From positions 1 to 63,311 of the forward strand of contig DATIEE010000015.1 of the NCBI GenBank assembly GCA_035455925.1: a DNA stretch of 63,311 nt, read 5' to 3'. Below, in pieces: positions 61,582 to 63,311 of this stretch. The DNA is from Candidatus Babeliales bacterium. GTDB lineage: Bacteria > Babelota > Babeliae > Babelales > Vermiphilaceae. The notes beneath the pieces were generated by a model. That model ran no database searches and was not told the origin of the DNA. It saw only the letters and a program-made list of their open reading frames with translations. Made by a program: the position numbers and the translations under genes. Each line of letters starts with the position of its first letter. Positions within the stretch are counted from its first letter, which is position 1.

Positions 61582-62497
61582 TCATTTCTCTTGGATAGGT
61601 AAACATTGCTTCAAAATTTTTAATAAAGATTGATCTTTAGCCCAATCCATCAACATCTCATAGGTTGAACTATTTTTATCTAAGGTTATAATTCCTTTTT
61701 CTTTACATTCTTTACATAATCGTTTGATTAATGATGTTACTCCACTATTTGCAAAAAATATATGTTCACTTTCTTGCAGCAACTTTGTATCGACATTACT
61801 TAATAAAGAAATTTCTTCATGAAAGCCATTGTTCTTTATTCGCAATCCTTACAGGGATAGAATAGTTATATTGATCAATCGCATGACTATTATTAATAAA
61901 CAATGATCCTGGATAAATATCGTCCTGCAAAAAACATTCTATAAAACCAGCTACTGGTTTTTTAGTTGGAGATAGTCCCATACCCAAAATAAATTTTTCT
62001 TTAAAATAAGAGCGAATATCTTCTTCTTCCTCATCTTTCCAATAACTTTTTATATGATCGCACAAATTATTATCATCAAAATAAACATTAATTAATCGTT
62101 TAGTTATTTCAGGAACATCAAGCATGACTTGTTTTCCCTCATCATTATATTCACCTGATGTTTTTATAAGCAGAGTACGCTCATTTTGAGATAGTTTATC
62201 ATAATAATTTTTAAATTTATCAGGTCTAACGGTAAGCGCATTATGCACTACATTCAATGCTTGACCAGATATATAAGACAAACGCGGAACCATACAACCC
62301 CTATCTGCTTCTTCTTTATTTTTCAGATAATGGTTATATAATCTATTCATCAACACTACATTCGATTTTTTTATAGAAACAACAGAACAATCTCCCATAA
62401 AATTAACAACATTATGATCATATTCCATACATATAAGTGGTATTATTACACTTATTAATAAAAAAATTAATTGCCAAAAATAATAAATTATACACAT
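61582..62497 (-). pseudogene. Exported F-box-like protein gene with a probable frameshift
   Basis: Frame 1 (62497-61817, 226 residues) has a signal peptide and HNVVNFMGDCSVVSIKKSN, which lines up loosely with the F-box region VVNYMNGNSIMSFSKTS of the 56428 protein. It stops after EQWLS. An overlapping second frame (61845-61582) continues KNNGFHEEISLLSNVDTKLL as protein-like sequence without its own ribosome site. Removing one base near 61829-61835 would join them into about 305 residues. AAGGAAG precedes the ATG at 62497. A truly overlapping two-gene pair is the alternative. Confidence 0.55.
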
Positions 62498-62667
62498 CAA
62501 TTAGATACTTCCTTTTTATATGCTATGATGTCTTATTTTTTTACAATTATCTTACTAAAAAAACGTTATTAAGCAATGGTAATGATACATATGTCAGATA
62601 AAGAAATTAATTTATTAAAAATAGGCAAATAAAGGTCTTTTAAAATACACTGTATTATAACCTAAAT

Positions 62668-62787
62668 TCAACTTTGAAGTGCATAAGCAATATCTTTTGG
62701 AGAAAATACCCCTATCATAGAAAAACTATTCATTCCAAAAACATCACAAACAATACCATACAGTATTTTAAAAAATTCTGCTTTAAG
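62668..62787 (-). pseudogene. Possible gene remnant in the 62501-62941 gap
   Basis: About 39 codons on the minus strand are open up to TGA (62668-62670), with protein-like sequence (KAEFFKILYGIVCDVFGMNS then FSMIGVFSPKDIAYAL). A stop lies directly upstream and there is no ribosome site. Unrecognised; the rest of the 441-base gap shows nothing but AT-rich DNA and the rplU terminator. Confidence 0.25.
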
Positions 62788-62884
62788 CTATAATTCATAA
62801 CAGTTCTTTTGTGAGTATTTTTACTCTTAATAATCTACCAATACTACGTAGTATATTTAAATTGAAAATAAATAAATTTTTGTA

Positions 62885-62912
62885 TAAAAAAAAGAGACTC
62901 ATTAGAGTCTCC
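62885..62912 (-). terminator. Terminator of rplU
   Basis: 7-8-base stem GAGACTC / GAGTCTC (62894-62900, 62905-62911), 4-base loop; on the minus strand followed by a run of eight T. Confidence 0.9.
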
Positions 62913-62941
62913 TAATTTTTACAGCACAATTATAAAAATAT

Positions 62942-63274
62942 TTATGCTATAGTATCAATTCTTATAATCGTTTTTGGTTGACGATGTCCATTTTTAACGC
63001 GCACTTTTTTACGTCGTTTAAATTTAAACACAATCACCTTAGGGTCTTTGGTTTGCTTGACTATTGTAGCAGTAATTTTTCCGTCTACAAGCGGTTGACC
63101 AATTTCGAATTGACCTTCAGCTAATTTACGAAACAATACTGTATTAATTTCAAACGTATCACCAGTTTCGCCATCTATCTTTTCAATAGCAACTGTAAGA
63201 CCTTCAATTGCTTGATATTGCTTACCACCGTTAGCAAATATCGCATATCTACCATATTTTTCTTGTTGTACCAT
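62942..63274 (-). CDS. rplU: 50S ribosomal protein L21
   Basis: 110 residues. YAIFANGGKQYQAIEG and the C-terminal VFKFKRRKKVRVKNGHRQPK are diagnostic. GGGAAAAT lies upstream of ATG. It carries a short N-terminal extension (MVQQEKYGR) before the usual start. The typical partner rpmA (L27) does not follow; the gene ends in its own terminator. Confidence 0.96.
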   Translation of the reverse strand: MVQQEKYGRYAIFANGGKQYQAIEGLTVAIEKIDGETGDTFEINTVLFRKLAEGQFEIGQPLVDGKITATIVKQTKDPKVIVFKFKRRKKVRVKNGHRQPKTIIRIDTIA

Positions 63275-63311
63275 CCGATTTTCCCTACCAATTGAGACAT
63301 TTCTACTTAGA

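Noticed and set aside
1-63311. CRISPR arrays, rRNA genes, prophage or integrase genes
   Set aside because: No regularly spaced direct repeats, no rRNA-like sequence and no recombinase or phage structural motifs seen.

Overview
The window is strongly AT-rich bacterial DNA with short intergenic gaps, clear Shine-Dalgarno sequences (often AAGGA or AGGAG) and standard bacterial housekeeping genes. Many proteins carry a signal peptide and resemble nothing familiar, or look eukaryote-like (F-box-like, macro domain, PLC-like, tandem HIT). Outer-membrane beta-barrel proteins, coiled-coil exported proteins, scattered single housekeeping genes and an exported eukaryote-like repertoire best fit a host-associated, Gram-negative-type bacterium with a reduced genome. 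Candidatus Dependentiae (TM6/Babeliae), which live in protists, is my best guess. That placement is inference from gene content; there is no rRNA in the window.

Layout. 0-5 kb: two exported or membrane coiled-coil proteins, a two-gene ABC transporter and a YdjM-like membrane protein. 5-13 kb: a membrane protein, an MNT/HEPN toxin-antitoxin pair, a sodium/solute symporter, CsaA, a DUF1398 protein, a prolyl-tRNA editing protein, TatD, HU and serS. 13-19 kb: a small DUF58 cluster, duplicated glycine-zipper exported proteins, an archaeal/eukaryal-type ATP-dependent DNA ligase and plsY. 19-28 kb: an exported macro-domain-like protein, pgsA, tRNA-Met, secD, tRNA-Leu, a HemW-like radical SAM protein, mreC, an S49 peptidase homologue lacking the usual serine, and a tRNA-Val/Asn/Asp cluster. 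28-33 kb: an exported Nudix-like lipoprotein, a TPR-type exported protein, a decayed Hint polymorphic toxin with its immunity gene, rpmE and prfA.

34-39 kb is the most unusual stretch. Two tandem exported HIT-superfamily proteins, an exported protein with a degenerate P-loop and a GalU nucleotidyltransferase with its own signal peptide form a compact cluster. It was created in part by a segmental duplication that left a copied prfA 3' end behind. 39-50 kb: an exported clostripain-type protease, phosphoenolpyruvate synthase, small Cys-rich exported proteins, a beta-propeller-like protein, a frameshifted outer-membrane beta-barrel gene and a PI-PLC-like protein. 50-55 kb: an hspR-htpX envelope-stress operon and an HtrA/DegP-like protease. 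55-57 kb: tandem exported F-box-like paralogues with a relic of a neighbouring coiled-coil gene between them. 57-62 kb: glyS, a KtrB/KtrA-type potassium uptake pair and an SDR. The end holds a third, frameshifted F-box-like gene and rplU.

Taken together, core translation, membrane-lipid and envelope genes alternate with a fast-changing exported repertoire. Tandem duplication, decay and frameshifts are visible mostly in the exported genes, the pattern expected of host-interaction loci.
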